64,000 nucleotides of DNA from Acytostelium subglobosum LB1 (lineage: Eukaryota > Evosea > Eumycetozoa > Acytosteliales > Acytosteliaceae). This document shows, in pieces, positions 34,998-47,371 of the stretch (within the stretch, counting starts at the first letter, position 1; each line of letters starts with the position of its first letter). The DNA lies in NCBI RefSeq assembly GCF_000787575.1, contig NW_012236516.1, positions 399,081 to 463,080 of the forward strand, read 5' to 3'. The notes below the pieces were generated by a model. The model did no database searches, was not told the origin of the DNA, and saw only the letters and a list, made by a program, of their open reading frames with translations. Made by a program: the position numbers and the translations under genes.

Positions 34998-36145
34998 ATG
35001 GACAGGATATACATCAATCAACTCACTGCCAAGTACTTGACATCACAGTGGAAGAACTTCTATATCACTGGTTTCCTCGTCTCCTTCTTGCTTAGCGTTC
35101 GAATCCTTCGTAGCATCTTCAGAACACGATTCAATGTCAAGGGTAAACTTGCTGTCGTCACTGGTGCATCAAGGTAAGTTTGGTTTGGATCGCTCATCAC
35201 TCACTCAATCACTCAATCATTGACACTTACTTACTTTGCAAACAGTGGAATTGGTCTTGCCATCGCAACAGAGTTGGCCAAGGCTGGCTGCTCGGTGTGC
35301 CTGGTAGCACGTACACAGAGCACTCTGGACACGATCGTTCAGGAGTTGCGTCAGAAGGGTCTCGACGCACATGCTGTCCCAGCCGATCTAAGCAAGCCAG
35401 AGGATGTAGCAAGATGCCACCAAGAGGTGATGAGAATCGCTGGCGATCGCTCCGTCGACATTCTCGTCAACAATGCCGGTGCCGGTAACTGGAAGTTCAT
35501 CGAAGAGACATCCATGGATGAGTGTTACAGCATGATGGCTTTGCCTTGTATGTGTCTCTCTCTCGTGATCGTTCACGTGATCCAACAAACACCGCGACTA
35601 ACCCGCCATGCACTCAATCAATCAAACCAACCAATCAATTAGACTTTGCCGCATTCAACATGACCAGAGAGTTCGTCCCAAGAATGATCGCTAATAACAG
35701 CGGATACATTATTAATGTTAACTCACCAGTGTCGTACCAGCCATGGCCTGGCTGCGTTGGATACGCTTGCTCTCGTTTCGCCATGAAGGGCTTCACTGAG
35801 GCCCTCAAGGCTGACTTCCGCGGCACCAACATCCGTGTGATGGAGGTGATTGCAGGCGAGACCAGCTCCAACTACTTTGCTGCCAATGGCATCGACGACA
35901 CGTTCCACATGCCATACGCCTCGCAGCTCATCCCCAAGATCACGCCCACCGACGTTGGCAAGGGCACCGTGCAGGCGCTCATCAACAACAGAGACAGAGC
36001 TGTCATTCCATACTCACTGGCCCTCATCATTGGCATTGGCGAGATGTTTCCATCGTTCATGAGAGCACTGCTCTGTCGCTCGCCACGTGGTGACGTTCGC
36101 ATCAAGAAGATCGAGAAGGAGGGTGTTGGATTCAACTCAAAGTAA
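34998..36145 (+). CDS. Membrane-anchored short-chain dehydrogenase/reductase (326 aa)
   Basis: Exons are 34998-35173, 35246-35547 and 35643-36145. An N-terminal hydrophobic helix (about residues 18-35, FYITGFLVSFLLSVRIL) probably anchors the protein in the ER or another membrane. The Rossmann core follows: VTGASSGIGLAIA for NAD(P) binding near residue 55, and NNAGAG. The catalytic serine lies in INVNSPVS. The YxxxK active site reads YACSR, so Lys is replaced by Arg, unusual for a working SDR. The family oxidises or reduces alcohol, sterol, retinoid or fatty-acyl carbonyl groups; the substrate here is unknown. Confidence 0.85.
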
Positions 36146-36372
36146 AGTAAAGTAAGCTCTCTCGCTCGCTCGTTCGCCTAAACGGTTGTTGTTATACGTC
36201 CATCCACGATAGATTGGATGGAATGTCTTCTATATGTTTATTGAAGTGAGTGAGGGTGGGCAGTTAGTAGTACATGATGTCTGTGTGGCTGTGGCGGCGA
36301 AGTGGCAAGTGGTGATCATACACGCCACATGATCGAGTTGTTTGATTGGGAGAATGTCCAGGACAACCTTGG

Positions 36373-38375
36373 TTAATTGGTTGGCTTGATCCTGACCCAA
36401 CCTAGCTGTGTTCCTGATCGTCTGTTGCTTGATGATGGTGTTACACCTGTGGTTGCTGTCGTGGTCGTGGTAGATGTTGGAGTTGGCGTGGTAGTGGCGA
36501 ATACTGGGACAGGCGTGCCAGTGGCCTTGGGCGAAGTTGGCTCGCTGTCAGTCTCCCCATCAGACTTGATGTTGATATCGTCGTCCAACACTAACTCCTC
36601 GACATCCTCCTCCATGATGGCATCGGACATGCTGACGGGCAGGTCCAAGAACTCCTTGTCGGCGTGAGGCAGCTTCTGGATGAGGTTCTCAACGAATGCC
36701 TTCTCGAGGTTGACGTTGTTGAGCATCACAGCCGGGTCACTCGAAGGACAGCGCAGAATGGTCGGAGCAAAGATCATGGCCATGTTGCTGCTGCCCATCT
36801 TGCTGTGCGCGACAAACTCCAGCTTGCAGAAGAGTTGGATAAAGTGCACCAGATAGGTGAGCACGCGCAGATGCAGCGGATTGGTAATGCGTTTGACAAT
36901 GTTGACGGCGTCTTGTGGTGTGTCAACGCAGTTCTGATACAGTGACGAAGGAATCAGTGGCTCGGGCGTGTCGCGCAGCCATTGTTTGAACAACGCGGCC
37001 GGTGTCCTGACGTCGTCGATGTGCGACAGGTCAAAGTTGCCCTTGTCCATCTCGAGCCTGATCTCCTTGATCGAGCTGACGATGCCCGGCACACGGAAGA
37101 TGCCCTCGTATACATGTCCCTTCAGCTTGGTGATGGTCACGGCCAACACATGCAGCACCTGCGGGATCTCAAGCGTGGGATGCGTGTCACGCTGTCTGGC
37201 CATCAGCTCCTCGATGGGCACACCAAACGAAGCAGTTGGCAACAGTGCCGATCTTGGCACAGGCTTGCCTGGCGACAGTGGCGCCATTGTGGCGGTTGAG
37301 CCACCTGATGTTGTGAGTGAGCCTTCATCCTTCTTGCCCGCCGACGACTTGGAGAACAAGCTGGACGTAAGATTCTTGGCGTTCCACATCGACTTTCTTG
37401 TGAGCCTGCCCTCGACGTAGGGCTCATAATGGAAGGGCGTGCCCAATATCTTGTTCATCTTGTTCTTCCTAATAAAGTCCTGCACGTCGCTCTGGTTATC
37501 GACCTGTTCGACCAGCCTCCTCACAGCATCATATGATGCGGCGTATATTGGTGGCTGGTCATTGATCACCTTGCTCCAATTGGACAAGTAAGTCTTTGTA
37601 AGATGTATATGAGTGATGATGAAGTGCTCAAAGTCCTATGTATGTCGATGAAAGGTTAGTCAGTGTGTGTTGCCGACATGTTGCCCTTGTTGCCAGTGGC
37701 GTGGCGCATGGAGCTACGCACATTCAATATCTTTGGCATCATCTCTACGTTGTAGAGGTTCTGGAAATCGTTGGTAGCCTTGATCTGCTCGCGATACTCC
37801 TCGTCGGCGGCAGCCTGCTCTCCCTCCAACCTCTCCTTGCGCTTCTCCAGCTTGGTGATTGAATCCACAGAGGTGTCGGGCGACTCGCGCGCATCCTTGA
37901 GCTCCAGTTTGGTGGACTCGAGCTCCTTTGACACCTTCTCGTACTTGGACTGCGACTTCCTGTGCGCATCCAACATCTCCTTGAGGTCGTTGCGCAGACG
38001 CGCACCCTCGTTGACAATCTTCTTGCGCTTGGCCTCCATGTCCTTGATCATGGCCGAGAATGGGCCGCACACCTTGGTCACGATGCTGGCGCTGAGTGCC
38101 ACGTGATGCTCCGACTCGTTGTGGCTGCAGTTGACGACCTTGCGCCAGGCGTTGTTACCTGTCGATGCCTCCAGCTGATCACTAACGGCGAACATCTTTG
38201 ATGAGAGCTTGTCCAACTTCTTTGCCAGCTTGTCCTCGACCTCTGCTCTCTTCTTAAAGTAGAGCAATATAATCTTTGACTGTGCTAGATCATTCTCTGT
38301 TCGCTTGCACAGCAAGTCGTAGCCATCCCATAAATGTTCAGAGAACTTTAGCTTTGTATTCGTCGCAGTCGTCAT
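36373..38375 (-). CDS. F-BAR and RhoGAP domain protein (638 aa)
   Basis: Exons are 38375-37722 and 37635-36373, phase 0. Residues ~1-260 are an F-BAR coiled-coil domain: LWDGYDLLCKRTENDL at the start, then long charged helices (KKRAEVEDKLAKKLDKL). After a Ser/Gly linker, residues ~350-540 are a RhoGAP domain: GVPIEELMARQ, then GIFRVPGIVSSIKEIR with the arginine finger in the FRVPG segment, and MAMIFAPTILR. The tail is acidic then Thr/Pro-rich; no SH3 domain is visible. Such proteins bind curved membranes and switch off Rho/Rac GTPases during endocytosis, cell motility or contractile-vacuole activity. The target GTPase is unknown. The 3' end converges on the SDR gene. Confidence 0.9.
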
Positions 38376-39033
38376 TGTTTATGTTGATAATGTTGATAAT
38401 AAAGTATGGTTGAATGATTGAATGAGTGAATGATTGAGCGACTCTCGTTGACCTGACTCTGCGTGTTCGTGTTCGTGTCGAGTGATGTTTGTTCACAAGG
38501 GACGCACTGATTAGCCAAGCACAAGGTGTTCGGGGTCGGGCTTGGTCTTGGTATTGGTGTGTTGGCTGGGTCTTGGGTATTCGCTTCGCTTCAAACTCGA
38601 GTTGCTTATGCTGCTACTTTAAGTAATAATAATAATAATAATAATAATAATACGTGTTGTGTAATAAGATAGAGAAAGGGAGAAAGAAGGATTATGTATT
38701 AATTTGATGAATACCACCACCACAACAACAACTACTTTGCAAAGATCTTCGTTTTGATTATAATAACCAAAAGGGCTGCATTAGGAATAATGGGTGAAAC
38801 CATGAATGAACGACCCATGACAACGACCTTGATCAAGAATGATGTTGGGTTTGTCAATTGCATGAATGAACACATAATAATAAATATCTTGATAGTTTTG
38901 TAGATCATCTTGAAACTACATGATACCAATACATATTAATGTTTAATGATTATTATCAGACATCGCTGATGTGCTTACTGGACCCATCACTGTAGTCACT
39001 CTCAGTGAGGTTATCTTGATGGTCATCCTCATC
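38376..39033. other. Intergenic region with (AAT)n microsatellite and an uncertain 65-codon frame
   Basis: This is 660 bp between the F-BAR-RhoGAP start and the 3' end of the next minus-strand FNIP gene. It has an (AAT)n run at 38624-38652. A minus frame at 38732-38929 (65 codons, hydrophobic and Ile/Val-rich) has no recognisable similarity, and its status is unclear. Confidence 0.4.
38624..38652. repeat. (AAT)n microsatellite
   Basis: About nine tandem AAT units lie upstream of the F-BAR-RhoGAP gene. Confidence 0.85.
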
Positions 39034-40795
39034 TTATTGATCGTCGTGCTCAGAAGAACTGCCACATAGTGATTTCACCTGTTGTTGACCAAAGGTTTCT
39101 GCCATGGTCCGATATTCTTCATCTCGATCGCCATCGGGGTCCTCTGGATTATCAATATGTTTGTAATGCCTGCCAAGCTTTAATCGATGCGTCAGCGAGG
39201 TGACTTCAAAATCATGTGCCATCAACTTTGACACTGGAATGAAGCCGCCAACAAGCGAGTCTGCCAAGAAAAGCGCCACATCGTTGTATAGGAATCTGAT
39301 GGCAAATCTGATCTGCGAGTGTACATTATAATAGTTGACCGTCACTCGTGAGGAAAGTGTGGCGAAGCGAAGGATGTTGAACGTTGTGTGACTGGTCGGG
39401 TCGAGAGGATGGTCAATCCCAAGAGATGGATGCGTGCGGTCAATGTTGTCGATGCGGACATCGCCGATACCCAAGTTGGTGAGATGAAGGAGATGTCTGC
39501 CCAGCACGGTCCCGCCATCGTACCGAAAGGTCTTGAGCGTTGATGGAAGATTGTCAATGTCATTAGTAAAGAACTTTCTTCCAATTGTCAAAGAGGTAAC
39601 AGTGGGAGGGATTGCATTGTGATCGAATGGCCTGTCGTAGAATCCACCAAGGACGAGCTCAGTGATGGAGGCAGGAATATTTCCCGGCGTGAGACGATGG
39701 TCACCAAGACAGAGATGAACCACCGATGGCGGGAGACAGGCGAGTGAGCGCGTGCAATGCCGGAACCGGTCGCCAAATCTGAGGTGTGACACCGACTCCG
39801 GGATTGCTCCAGGATACAGTTCTTGATCAAATTCTTTGCCAAACTCCAACCTTGTCACTGAGTGAGGGATTACTCCCTCTTCCAGAGGTCGATTAAAGTT
39901 GTTGGTAATGAGACACTCGACGCCATCTGGGATAGATCCAATTTCTAGCGAGTTGTTGTAAAAGTAAAGATTGAGATACTTGATCGATTGAGGGAGGTCG
40001 CCTGCCTGCAGGTCATAGTCGTATTCTCGCAGCGTGAGCTTGGTCACAGAGTCTGGAATGACCCCATAGCCAAGATAACAATAATATGCATGAAGGTCCA
40101 AAGTTGTGATGGAGTGAGGAAGCGAGAGCGGACTGAATTGGCTCGCGTAGACCGTCAGCGTTGAGACTGTTGAGGGTATCTCAAAGGTATCTGTAACGCC
40201 GGCACGGCAATTGCTGATATCGAGAGTTGTGATTGATGATGGAATATCGACTGGCAGTCCATCTCCAAAGACAATGAGCTCAGTCACTGATGATGATGAT
40301 GAAACATCACCAACAAAATCCAAGTGGCAGTTGAGCGATGTCACAGTTGGCGGTATGAGGGATGGTTGCTCACCAACGATCGTGAGCTTGCTGATGTTGT
40401 AATTGCCATTGGAGTGCGACTGCAGCCACTCTACATCGTCACTCGTGCGAACCTCAATGTTAACTTGGTCAATATATATACATGTATTAGTGATTCTCCT
40501 AGGACGAAGTGTTCAAATATATGATAGCTCACTCACTGTTAATGTTGCTCAGAGATCGATCAATTGAGTGGAGGAAGCTATTGAGACATGTTACATGTCT
40601 GATATCTTCGCTCTTGTTTGTGTAGCAACCTTCAATATACATTGAGCTGATGTCAAACCTCAGAAGACTATCTCTTTGAGCGTAGAGACATGAGCAGCTG
40701 AGCACAAGACATATTCCATCCAAGTTGTCCAAATAGTCAAAGAGCAATAGAATGACTCTATATGGAAGATCGAGCAATGAGAGGCAAGATGTCAT
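39034..40795 (-). CDS. F-box/FNIP-repeat protein (562 aa)
   Basis: Exons are 40795-40537 and 40463-39034, in frame. The first exon encodes a clear F-box-like start (LLDLPYRVILLLFDYLDNLD, then GICLVLSCSCLYAQ). The second encodes diverged FNIP/LRR-like repeats of about 20 residues (IPSSITTLDIS, IPESVSHLRFGDRF, IPPTVTSLTIGRKF) and a non-repeat C-terminal domain of about 130 residues that ends acidic. Its third positions are more GC-rich than in the other FNIP genes here, and its repeats keep the FN pair less often, so it looks like a separate sublineage. It is likely an SCF substrate adaptor by family; the target is unknown. Confidence 0.87.
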
Positions 40796-40977
40796 TGTTG
40801 TTGTTGTATTAGTTGTATTAGTTGTTGTCGTAGTTGAGTGGTGATATGACCTCGCGGCGAGTCATCTTTCGAAAGTCTTTTTCAAAAAGGCGCGTTATTT
40901 GAAGTTCTACAGATTGTTTCATTCCAATAAACATAACACTTATCTCTAAGTTAGTTAGTTAGAGATAAGAGATAATA

Positions 40978-41791
40978 ATGGATTCATATAGGAGTAGTAC
41001 AACATCAACATCAACTACATCAACATCAATTTCAACAACAACATATGATGGTGATGATGATGGAGGTGATCATTTTTTGGACAACAACTCAACATTTGCT
41101 CAGTTGAAACAGATGTGGATTAATGAGAAGTGTACATCAGATTTGTTACCATTCCAACAAGAGGTCGTAGATGAGGCAATGAAACAGATAACACTTAAGG
41201 AGGAGTTGTGCTCAAAGGATATCACAGACACCAATCAATTTACAGCATTCATCTATGAGATGGAGATCGAGCGACTCAAGTACCTGATACGATCGTACCT
41301 CAGATGTAGGCTTCAAAAGGTGGAGAGATATCACGCCTACATCACAAAGAAACAGTATATGAAGGGAAGGCTATCCACTGATGAGATGCACTATTGCAAC
41401 AAGTACGCTCTACTCGTCGAAAATCATTTCAATCAATCATTCCTACATGCTCTGGACCAAGGTCTTGATCGAATGGAGCCTGATAGCGGTATGTACTTTG
41501 GATCGTCCAAGTCCAGGAACTCACTTACTCACATCATTCAATCAATCAATAGTTCAAGCACCGAGCATGAACCAATATGTATTCTGTACACCAACGATGG
41601 ATATTGATGATGTCCAGATCGGTGATGAGTATGTTCAATGCCTTCCGCCAAACCATTCAATCACTTACTCACAACCTCTACCTCACATGTTTAGTGATCA
41701 ACCGGTGACATTGATGCAGGATGGAATCTACTTGTTAAAGTACAGTTCCATCCATTCTTTGGTGGAGACGAGGAAGGTAAACCTGATCTAA
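40978..41791 (+). CDS. sld5: GINS complex subunit Sld5 (249 aa)
   Basis: Exons are 40978-41488 and 41553-41791. After a Thr/Ser- and Asp-rich N-terminus of ~40 residues comes the Sld5 A-domain: LKQMWINEKCTSDLLPFQQE, then EMEIERLKYLIRSYLRCRLQ and the KVERYHAYI helix. The short C-terminal B-domain includes YVFCTPTMDID and ends ILVETRKVNLI-like (HSLVETRKVNLI), as Sld5 normally ends. Length is close to the family norm (~220-225) plus the N-terminal extension. GINS joins Cdc45 and Mcm2-7 in the CMG helicase at replication forks. It is divergent from the FNIP gene, with only 180 bp between the two ATGs. Confidence 0.85.
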
Positions 41792-41987
41792 AGAATATGC
41801 CACACTCAATGTACATCAAGTTTGTACTCTTACTTGCTTGCCCTTACTTGGCAAGATATGTGGATTGGTCTACACTCACGTGGACAATCGATTAATCAAT
41901 CAATACAACAACAGCAATGGTGTGGCGAAGGTCAGTCCATTGGATATAATCAATCATCATTTATTAAACAATCCAGTCCACAATACA

Positions 41988-44939
41988 TTATCCATGCACA
42001 TGTTTGGCAGCAACCAACTTATCAGTGGATGCCATGTTGACAACTGACGTCTTGGCCTCTTCAGATAGCTCATCAAAGTTGGGTAGTGTCTTGATGTTGT
42101 CTCGGTGTGTCTTGAGAATCCTGGCCTCACATAATACTGTGAGCACTCTAAGGTTAAAGTTGAGCGAGAACTGATAGATGTTTAGCAATGAGTCGTTGTC
42201 CACATGTTGTCGGAGCACGGCTGAGCACAGCTCCTTTGCGCGACTGATCTGATGGAAGTCGGCCAACTTGATCAGCTCGACACACTCGTTGGGGTCGTCT
42301 GGCACCTCGTTGGTGTAGAAATAGCGTAACAGGCTACGGAAGCCGGTTACGGATATCTCGTGCATGTCGATCGAGTCCATGCCAGTCTCCACGAACTGAC
42401 CCTTCAGCATCATGCTAAAGTATGGCGAGCGCAGACACAGTATCACCTTGAACGATGGGACAACCTGTGGCTCGACGGTGTCCTGTCCCTGTTGTTGGTC
42501 GTGCAGGTTGAACTTGACGTCATGGTAGTGTGAGGAAAAGTCAGAGTCTTTGAGCTTTGCCAGGTCGTCGACAAGGCTTGAGGATGGCATCAGCTCGAGT
42601 GACTTGGTCTTGCCAAGGTTACAGAGGTAGGCCAGGCGTTCAAGCCCCAGCCCGGACGACACCAAGCCCAACTCGTCCACGACGCTCGGGGACAGGTGAG
42701 CGTGATCAGTGTACATAAACTTGACCAGCAGTCGCAATGCGTCAAGTGAGGTGTCCGGGAAGTCGATGTAGATTATGTTGTCCACAGTGCTGGAGTAGAC
42801 GTGGCTGGTCATCGACAAGCTGATCTTGTGGCCACCGTTGGGGTTGCCCATCTCCATTACCATGAGTATGTGTAGCTTGTAGGCGCGACTGGCCAAGATG
42901 ATGCGGTGGCAATCGACTGGGTCGCCACGGTTGCCGCGACTCGTAAGTCGCAGGTCTACAAAGCTGGTGTCCGCTAACAGCGAGGACAGCTCCGTTCCAA
43001 ACAGGCTGTGGCCACTCGTAAGTGAGATGAGCGAGGAGTTGCTGCCTGCGGCGATCTTGAATACGGGGGAGTTTGTAGGGACGCGCACCTTGGTGAAGTT
43101 GCACACCTCTTTGATGGGCTCGCCATCGCCGCACTGTTGGTGGCTGTTACTGCCAAAGGTGATCACCTCGCCCGTGTCTGTCAGGACGACCACGTGCTCG
43201 TAGCCCACCTCGATCGTGTTGATGGGGTAGGGCAGCAGTGCGCGAACCAACTGTGGCATCCATGTGGACTTTTTATGGCCCTCGAGCAAGACGCCCAGCT
43301 GTGAGTTCTCGTTGCTACCCCATGTGAATACAAAGTTGCTGTGTTCGGAGAGAACGGCGTTGAAGTTGAGGCCTGCGCCAATCTTCTTGATGGACTTGTC
43401 GAGCTTGACGCGCTGGGGTATGTGTGTGCTGTCAGGTGAAGCTACACCCAGACGTCCATCTCGATTTGATCCAAATGTGTAGACCTCGCCTTCTTCAGAG
43501 AGTACCATCGTGTGCCAATTGCCACACGACACTTGTTTGGAGGGCGGCAGGTCCTTGACGAGACGTGGAGACTTTTGGAAGTTTAGGCCACCCTCGACTT
43601 TGTAGCCAAGGTTACCCATGGTGCCCTGACCCCATGAGTACAGACTGCCGCCGTTGCACAGCGCCATTGAGAACTCTTGTCCACAGCTGATTGAGGCTAC
43701 GCACTGGTCTTCAAAGAAAGGGATGATCGTTGGTGAAAAGATGAAGTCGCCCGTGGTGCCCAGACCTAGACGTCCACCTGTGTTGTTGCCCCATGAGTAT
43801 ACAACACCAATCTCGTCCAGTGCAAGTGAATGATCCTTGCCACAAGAGATTGAAATGATCTGTTTGTTACGGAATGCGCTTATCGGTGAGGGGATGGCAA
43901 TGTCGCGCTTTGTTGGATGTCCCAACTTGCCGTAGCTGCATAGACCCCAGCTGTAAACCTGTCCAGTGTCCGTCAGGAGCATTGCAAAGTTGTTGCCAAA
44001 CTTGATTGTGGTTGGTGCGTGTTCGACATGATTGAACAAGATGCTGCTGGCCACCGGCAGACTTGTGAGAGTGAGGCCACTAGTGAGCATCTGGCCCCAC
44101 TGATATATTGGTACAAATGGTTGTCCATTGTTGTTGCCAGTACTGTTGCCATTGTTGGCGTTGGTGGATTCATTGTACACAGTGAGTATTGATGACTTGA
44201 GCTTACGAAGTTGATCAATCAACTCAGCTGACTTGAGCCATGTTGCAATGTCAAGTGCAGTCAAGTTGCGACAATCCACCAATGATCCATCAGCCTCCAC
44301 CTGAACTAGGAATCGCAAGATGTTCTTATGTCCATGGATTGTTGCAACATGCAGTGGGGTCTAAATGATTGATTGATTGATTGATAGGTGAGTGGAATAG
44401 TTCCATGTGTGGGGGTGGTGGGGGTCAGTTACAACTCGAGGTCTTCGCATCCTTAGACTCACTCATTCAATCAATCAACAGTCATAACATACCTCCTCAG
44501 CCTCATTCTTCAAGTTGAGTAGGTCTGGAAACATCTTGTATATCTTTGATAGTTCTTGCTCGAGAATTGGCATCATGTCATAGGTTGCCGATCCTGCAGT
44601 ATGAAGTATGCTCTCACCATTCGAATCGAATCTTAAGAGGATCTCTTTGGCATCATCATACTTTTCCAGCTTGTACAGATTGGCCAGTTTACCAGGTAGA
44701 AGATATCTATTCTCTTGAAGGAATGTCTGCCAAGTGAATCGGGCCTGACGACTGTATATCTCCATGAAGGCTCTGTCCATCTCATCAGACCATTGACTCA
44801 ACTGTATTGTTGTGTTGTTGATGTTATAATAATATTGACCATTGTAATCGTATTCATTATCGCCATCATCATAATAATCATTATATTGATCATTTTCGTC
44901 ATAGTCTATATCTATATTTCCATCATATTGGTATTCCAT
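41988..44939 (-). CDS. Ankyrin - RCC1 repeat - tandem BTB protein (939 aa)
   Basis: Exons are 44939-44493 and 44360-41988, phase 0. Residues 1-50 are Asp/Tyr/Asn-rich. Two or three ankyrin repeats follow (TPLHVATIHGHKNILRFLVQ spans the splice junction). Then come about six RCC1 blades: YSWGLCSYGKLGH, YSWGNNTGGRLGLG, YSWGQGTMGNLGY, YTFGSNRDGRLGV, FTWGSNENSQLGV, ITFGSNSHQQCGDG. Two BTB domains follow (FVDLRLTSRG near 585 and HYHDVKFNL near 755). The order ankyrin-RCC1-BTB-BTB is that of IBtk, an adaptor for Cullin-3 ubiquitin ligases, and this is the best guess for its role. The C-terminus is a BACK-like helical region. Confidence 0.88.
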
Positions 44940-45237
44940 CTCATTGTATATTGGTATGTATGTACGTGTAATACAGATAGTAAGTATATGTAACTGTTTA
45001 AGATGTTAATGGATCAACTAAAGTAAACTGATCAACATTATAAATCTGGATCGAACTGATTTGTTTCCGTTTTTGGACCATCAACCGACTCTCTTTTTGA
45101 TCAACCACACACATCATTAAGAAACAGGACTTCCACGTTACACCATGAAGTTTATTAAGATCGGTCAATCAAATACAGGATAGTATATGTACAACAATGA
45201 ATAATGAATGAATGTTCATCCGGATGGTCAGGCTGGA
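44940..45237. other. Short intergenic region
   Basis: This is about 300 bp between the IBtk-like start and the heat-shock factor stop codon, both on the minus strand. It holds ordinary AT-rich sequence and nothing further was recognised. Confidence 0.5.
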
Positions 45238-47371
45238 TCAATAATACAGGCCGAATTCCATTGAACTTTGGTTGAGCTTGGTGAGGTCGGAGGATTGGAT
45301 GCCAGGGAAGTAGGAGTGGTGATGGTCGGAACCAGAGCCAGTGCCAGCAAGGATGGATGAGATGGAAAGGTTGGCGGTGTCCAGTGTCTTGTTTGTGGAT
45401 TGGTTCAATTGCATCAGGTCATGATCCAGCAGGAATCCATTCAGATCCTTGAGGTGATCGTCAACATGTAGTGGCTCCTCCTTGACACTGAATGATTGTT
45501 GTTGTTGCTGTTGTTGTTGGATGTTATTGTTGTAAAAGTGGTTTCCATTCGAGGATGCTGATGAGTCGTCTACCTCAATCGACAGGCGCAAGTTGGAGTT
45601 TTGTTGTTGTTGTTGCTGTTGTTGTTGTTGTTTNNNNNNNNNNNNNNNNNNNNNNNNNNNNNNNNNNNNNNNNNNNNNNNNNNNNNNNNNNNNNNNNNNN
45701 NNNNNNNNNNNNNNNNNNNNNNNNNNNNNNNNNGNTGTTGTTGTTGTTGTTGTTGTTGTTGTGGCATTTGAAGTTGATTGAGTGAAAGGTGTGTGTTTGA
45801 TTGTTGTTGTTGTTGTGGAGATGTCTGTTGGATGTTGGAGAGTAGCAGGTTATTTAAAAGGTTGACGGTACTTTGTTGTTGTTGCTGTTGCTGTTGTTGC
45901 TGCTGTTGGCTGATCAGCACTTGTAGAGCAAGCAACTGTTGTTGGGACAGGTTGGTGTTGGGCGCTGACTTGGTTGTGTCTTGTGGCTTTGTCATCAATT
46001 GCTTAACAAGTGAAAGCAGGTTGCTATTGTCTTGTGGAGATTGTTGTTGTTGTTGTTGTTGTGGTTGTTGTTGCTGTTGCTGTTGCTGCTGAGGTTGTTG
46101 TTGTTGCTGTGGCTGGTGCTGGATCGGTTGGGATGGGAGCGCAAAGTTGTTAAGCTGAGGCGTGACCTGGCCGGATGAAGGGGAGAGCACTGGCGATGGC
46201 ATCTGGAAATGGAATCCACCATTAGTTTGTTGTTGTTGTTGTTGTTGCTGTTGCTGCTGCTGTTGTTGTTGTTGCTGCTGCTGCTGACTGGCTTGTGGAG
46301 AAGGTGGAGTATGGATGGGTGGCTGGTATGATGTGTTGTTCTCATTGGCTGCAGGCTTGTTAATGGTGGTGGTTGGTTGGTTTGGTGTCGCGCCAGATGA
46401 TCCACCGAGGATGGCCTTGGTCAGCTTGAGCACACGCTCCATCAGACTCTGGTGAGACTGCTGCAGGTTCTGGAATGCATACTGCAACTGTGAGTGTGAC
46501 TCTTGCAGCTGACCATGCGAGAACTTGAGGTCGGAATACTCGGTATTCTGCTTGGTGTACTGGAACACCAACTGTTGCACCATTGGACTGTTGGGGTCAA
46601 AGTGTTCGGGCTTGATGTCGGCCAGAGTCGGTTGCCCAGGCGTTGGTATCGGTGAGCTTGAATCGGACTGGAACACAGTGAGGCCATTGGTATTGCCATT
46701 GCCGTTACCGTTGTTGGACATTGGCGATGCGTAGATGTTTGGATATGGGATATCTTGGTCGTCGTCGTCCTCCTCTTTGAAGCTGTGGCTGGCCGGTGTG
46801 CTGGCACCGGATGCCGATGACGATGACTGATTAACAGTCTTGTACTGATTGTTATTATTATGATTGACTGTTAGACCACGTCTAACACTCTTTCTACGCT
46901 TAATATTCAACAACAACTCTGGTTGATACTTCTTAAAGTTGTCATTGGCAAACTCAAACAATCTTGCTTGTGACTCTGACGACTCATGCTCTGGCTCACT
47001 CTGTGATGTCTTCTCATCATCAACCTTGTGGAATCCATATATATTCAATTGTCTTATGTATGATTGATTGATTGAATGTTAACATTGACAGATTGGAGAT
47101 TGATCGAGTTTGAATGAAATGCATACCTTATGAAACTACAGAACTTTCCAGTCTTGAAGTACTTTGGTAGCAACTTGGTCTCGAACTCACCGCAGTTGGT
47201 GATGACTATGCTCTCTCCAAGACGACCCCATCTTATCAAATGATTGTTCTCAGCAGTCTCCATCATCTGAATGAGACTCTTTATGAATGGTGCCACTCCA
47301 TCCCTTGCCAAAGACAATGTGGATGATAATGTAGGTATAGATGTTGCGCCAATAATATGAAGATTATTCAT
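45238..47371 (-). CDS. hsf: Heat shock transcription factor (interrupted by an assembly gap)
   Basis: Exons are 47371-47127 and 47052-45238. The DNA-binding domain spans residues ~27-120: PFIKSLIQMMETAENN, RWGRLGESIVITN, LLPKYFKTGKFCSFIR joined across the intron to QLNIYGFHKV. This is the HSF winged helix, including the recognition helix. A heptad-repeat region around 240-275 (LKFSHGQLQESHSQLQYAFQ) would form the trimer coiled coil. Most of the C-terminal half is polyGln with Pro and Asn, then an acidic/hydrophobic tail (VKEEPLHVDDHLKDLNGFLL) that could be the activation domain. Bases 45634-45735 are Ns apart from one G, in the middle of a CAA run, so the true length and the frame across the gap are unknown. 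It should activate heat-shock genes as a trimer. Confidence 0.9.
45634..45735. other. Assembly gap within a polyglutamine-coding repeat
   Basis: One hundred Ns, then G and one more N, interrupt CAA/CAG repeats of the heat-shock factor gene. The round size suggests a placeholder of unknown true length. The flanking coding parts are in different frames as written, consistent with that. Confidence 0.95.

Noticed and set aside
38732-38929. 65-codon hydrophobic minus frame
   Set aside because: No similarity and no ordered helix pattern; kept only as an uncertain note in the intergenic entry.
45570-45785. Frame change across the gap in the heat-shock factor as a real frameshift
   Set aside because: The 100-N run is a placeholder of unknown length; both flanks are good coding sequence of the same gene.
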